A stretch of DNA of 54,393 bases from Gammaproteobacteria bacterium (GTDB taxonomy: Bacteria > Pseudomonadota > Gammaproteobacteria > S012-40), in the NCBI GenBank assembly GCA_027021445.1, contig JALUUH010000038.1, positions 1 through 54,393 of the forward strand. Direction: 5' to 3'. The notes beneath the pieces were generated by a model that made no database searches, was not told the origin of the DNA, and was given only the letters and a program-made list of their open reading frames with translations. A program made the position numbers and the translations under genes. Numbering within the stretch: position 1 is the stretch's first letter; each line of letters begins with the position of its first letter. Shown here one piece after another: positions 52,815-54,393 of the stretch.

Positions 52815-54393
52815 ATGATAAAGCAGACTAATAAAACTCATAGAGACCTTTGCACAAAAACTATTTTTCGTGCAAAGGTCTCTCATATTAAGGAAAGCCG
52901 AAGCACAAATCTTATGCTTCGTTTATGGGTGAGCATGAGCTTAGCATTCCTAACGACGCTTTCTGTAGCTGCCGAAATTTCTTGGACAGGCGAAGGAAAT
53001 ACGCGTAACTGGAATAATGCGGCGAATTGGAACGGAGAAATTCCGGGAGCTAATGATGATGTCATTATCTCTGATGATCAACCAGACGCAATCATCATTA
53101 GTGACGATATTGTCGTTAAAAGCTTGCAATTAAACCGCGCAAACCTTGAAGTATCAAATTCGTTCACAATAAATGGCGCTTTTGTTTGGAGTAGTGGCGC
53201 ACTATCGGGTAATGGAAAAACGTATTTAAAGGGAATGAGTGAGTTTTCATCGAAAAGCTCTGTATTAAATCAAAATCTTGAGCTTATTAATAACGGAATA
53301 TTGAACTGGAAGGGTAAACAAATCATCTTAAATGATGATTCTAAACTTACAAATTCTGCAACAGGTAAATTTATATTTTCAAGCAATGCTACGAGCTTTT
53401 TTTCTGGCACCGGCCTATTTGTCAATGACGGGCTTATGAAAAACCATGCTGAAAAAAAACAAAATATAGAGATACATACCCGATTTAATAACAATGCATT
53501 AATTCAGCTGCTGACAAATTACACAGATAGCTATACGAATATCTCACTGTATGGGGATGGCATGCATTTAGGGGTTTTTGATCTCGGAGCAGAAAATTCA
53601 GGAATACTTACATTTGCAAGTGGTACACATGCCATTGGTTCTACAAGAAATATTTTAGGTGATGCCACGCAAACGCCTGTTTTTTTATCGAGTGCCGTTG
53701 TAACATTTACTGAACAGCGACTATTGCAAACCGGAACAACAGACGAGGTATTAGTGGATGCTGGGCCACTGGAAATTTCCAGCATTTTTTCATCAAATAA
53801 CTTTAATGTAGCCACAAGTATAGAGGGTGCTTCCACTTCACTCATTTATACACCTGATCCAGAATATCTTGGCGCCGACAGCCTCAGTTATTCAATAACA
53901 CCCGCTAATGAAAACATCAACGCATTTATTCATTACACAATCATTGATTTTTCACTCGATAATAACGAAATTGCAGAAAATGCAACAATCGTCGGCACAT
54001 TGTCTTCTACGGACCCAGATGCCGGTGGTAGCGCAAATCATATATATTCATTGATAGATTCAAACTCTCCATTTGAGATTGACGGCAATCAATTAATTGT
54101 TTCAGCATCGGCCAGCTTGGATTTTGAAACCACACCGCAATATCAAATCACTATTGAGGTTTCGGATGGTCTTCTAACGCTGCAACAAATGTTCACCATC
54201 AATGTAACGAATATCAACGAAGCTCCCTCAAGCTTAACTCTCAGCAATTCATCCATTGCAGAAAACGCAACAATCGTCGGCACATTGTCTTCTACGGACC
54301 CAGATGCCGGTGGTAGCGCAAATCATATATATTCATTGATAGATTCAAACTCTCCATTTGAGATTGACGGCAATCAATTAATTGTTTCAGCAT
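52815..54393 (+). CDS. Giant cadherin-repeat surface adhesin, 5' part
   Basis: The frame is open from 52815 to the window edge, 526 codons so far. From residue 34 there is a signal peptide (LRLWVSMSLAFLTTLSVAAE). The mature start ISWTGEGNTRNWNNAANWNG is the opening repeat of beta-helix surface proteins. A beta-rich region follows up to about residue 350 with a YTPDPEYLGADSLSY motif as in VCBS-like domains, then cadherin-like repeats of 95 residues (IAENATIVGTLSSTDPDAGG). Two starts are possible: ATG at 52815 (long n-region, close to FecR) or ATG at 52914. The longer one carries an in-frame 15-codon insertion made by the repeat at 52838. The gene is cut by the window edge. Confidence 0.85.
   Translation, partial: MIKQTNKTHRDLCTKTIFRAKVSHIKESRSTNLMLRLWVSMSLAFLTTLSVAAEISWTGEGNTRNWNNAANWNGEIPGANDDVIISDDQPDAIIISDDIVVKSLQLNRANLEVSNSFTINGAFVWSSGALSGNGKTYLKGMSEFSSKSSVLNQNLELINNGILNWKGKQIILNDDSKLTNSATGKFIFSSNATSFFSGTGLFVNDGLMKNHAEKKQNIEIHTRFNNNALIQLLTNYTDSYTNISLYGDGMHLGVFDLGAENSGILTFASGTHAIGSTRNILGDATQTPVFLSSAVVTFTEQRLLQTGTTDEVLVDAGPLEISSIFSSNNFNVATSIEGASTSLIYTPDPEYLGADSLSYSITPANENINAFIHYTIIDFSLDNNEIAENATIVGTLSSTDPDAGGSANHIYSLIDSNSPFEIDGNQLIVSASASLDFETTPQYQITIEVSDGLLTLQQMFTINVTNINEAPSSLTLSNSSIAENATIVGTLSSTDPDAGGSANHIYSLIDSNSPFEIDGNQLIVSA
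52838..52887. repeat. Back-to-back IS-like terminal repeats with TCATA duplication
   Basis: A 40-base near-perfect palindrome, GAGACCTTTGCACAAAAA at 52843-52860 and TTTTTCGTGCAAAGGTCTC to 52882. It is flanked by identical TCATA at 52838-52842 and 52883-52887. The ends resemble IS5-group termini beginning GAGACCTTTGCA. It has no room for a transposase. It adds 45 bases (15 codons) to the adhesin reading frame. Confidence 0.75.
53970..54393 (+). repeat. Tandem 285-base cadherin-domain repeat
   Basis: ATTGCAGAAAATGCAACAAT at 53970 recurs at 54255, a period of 285 bases (95 codons). Over the 139 bases available to the window edge the two units differ at one base (T at 53981, C at 54266, silent). 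More units probably follow beyond the window. Confidence 0.9.

Noticed and set aside
52914-54393. Short start at 52914 as the only adhesin start
   Set aside because: Kept as an alternative: it gives a good signal peptide, but the ribosome binding site is too far away and the frame is open to 52815 next to the FecR stop.

Overview
The window is a gene-dense, moderately AT-rich stretch of gammaproteobacterial chromosome. The evidence is the combination of ruvCAB with tolQ, coaBC-dut-algC-argB-slmA, pyrE beside an exonuclease III gene, dapF-DUF484-xerC-hslVU-DUF971-ubiE-ubiJ-ubiB, and a HemN-type oxygen-independent coproporphyrinogen oxidase with an FNR/ANR box. One PEP-CTERM protein and many outer-membrane beta-barrels suggest an environmental, surface-active aquatic lineage; a methanotroph-like (Methylococcales) host is possible but not shown. 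No rRNA, tRNA, CRISPR array, prophage or intact transposase gene was seen.

Layout. 1-3029: tolQ (cut by the window edge), a hairpin MITE-like element, ruvB-ruvA-ruvC and a collapsed yebC. 3155-5421: a redox-type operon of unknown function (DUF4266 lipoprotein, DUF3570 barrel, ApbE flavin transferase). 5730-12020: an EF-G paralogue, a YfaZ-like porin, rpmB-rpmG, radC, coaBC and dut. 12194-19602: metabolism and division genes (algC, argB, slmA, pyrE, exonuclease III), a TauE/SafE exporter and a PKD-type lipoprotein. 19689-25200: Sel1 protein, radical SAM protein, sdaA, DUF188 protein, a zinc-ribbon micro-protein and a porin. 23821-28845 (read on the minus strand) is an RND/MMPL transporter, LolA-like protein and porin module that looks like an envelope lipid or hydrophobe trafficking route. 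28979-29765 is a graveyard of toxin-antitoxin remnants and short repeats. 29796-36015: Tag glycosylase, a GT-B glycosyltransferase, a PEP-CTERM protein, a DUF481 barrel, a thioredoxin-like protein and an unrecognised outer-membrane protein. 36077-45931: a long minus-strand housekeeping operon from dapF to a ClsB-like phospholipase D, in which ubiE, an RDD membrane protein, ubiJ, ubiB and the ClsB-like gene are all joined by 4-nt stop/start overlaps. 46083-49909: hemN, an ATM1-type ABC exporter and a family-6 uracil/hypoxanthine-DNA glycosylase. 50530-54393: a TPR/beta-barrel outer-membrane protein, a FecR-domain protein and the 5' part of a giant cadherin-repeat adhesin, probably one surface-display operon.

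Two themes run through the window. First, small non-coding mobile DNA is abundant: a repeat family with ends GGAGCCTGTCCGAGAACAG occurs at eight or so places, often just after stop codons and once supplying a stop codon; a second family begins TATACCCGTGGCG; one hairpin MITE ends inside ruvB; and a 40-bp back-to-back pair of IS-like terminal repeats with a 5-bp target duplication sits in the 5' end of the adhesin gene. Second, several operons pair an outer-membrane barrel with an accessory envelope factor whose joint function is not known. These (DUF4266-DUF3570-ApbE, RND-LolA-porin, TPR barrel-FecR-cadherin) are the best candidates for new biology here.
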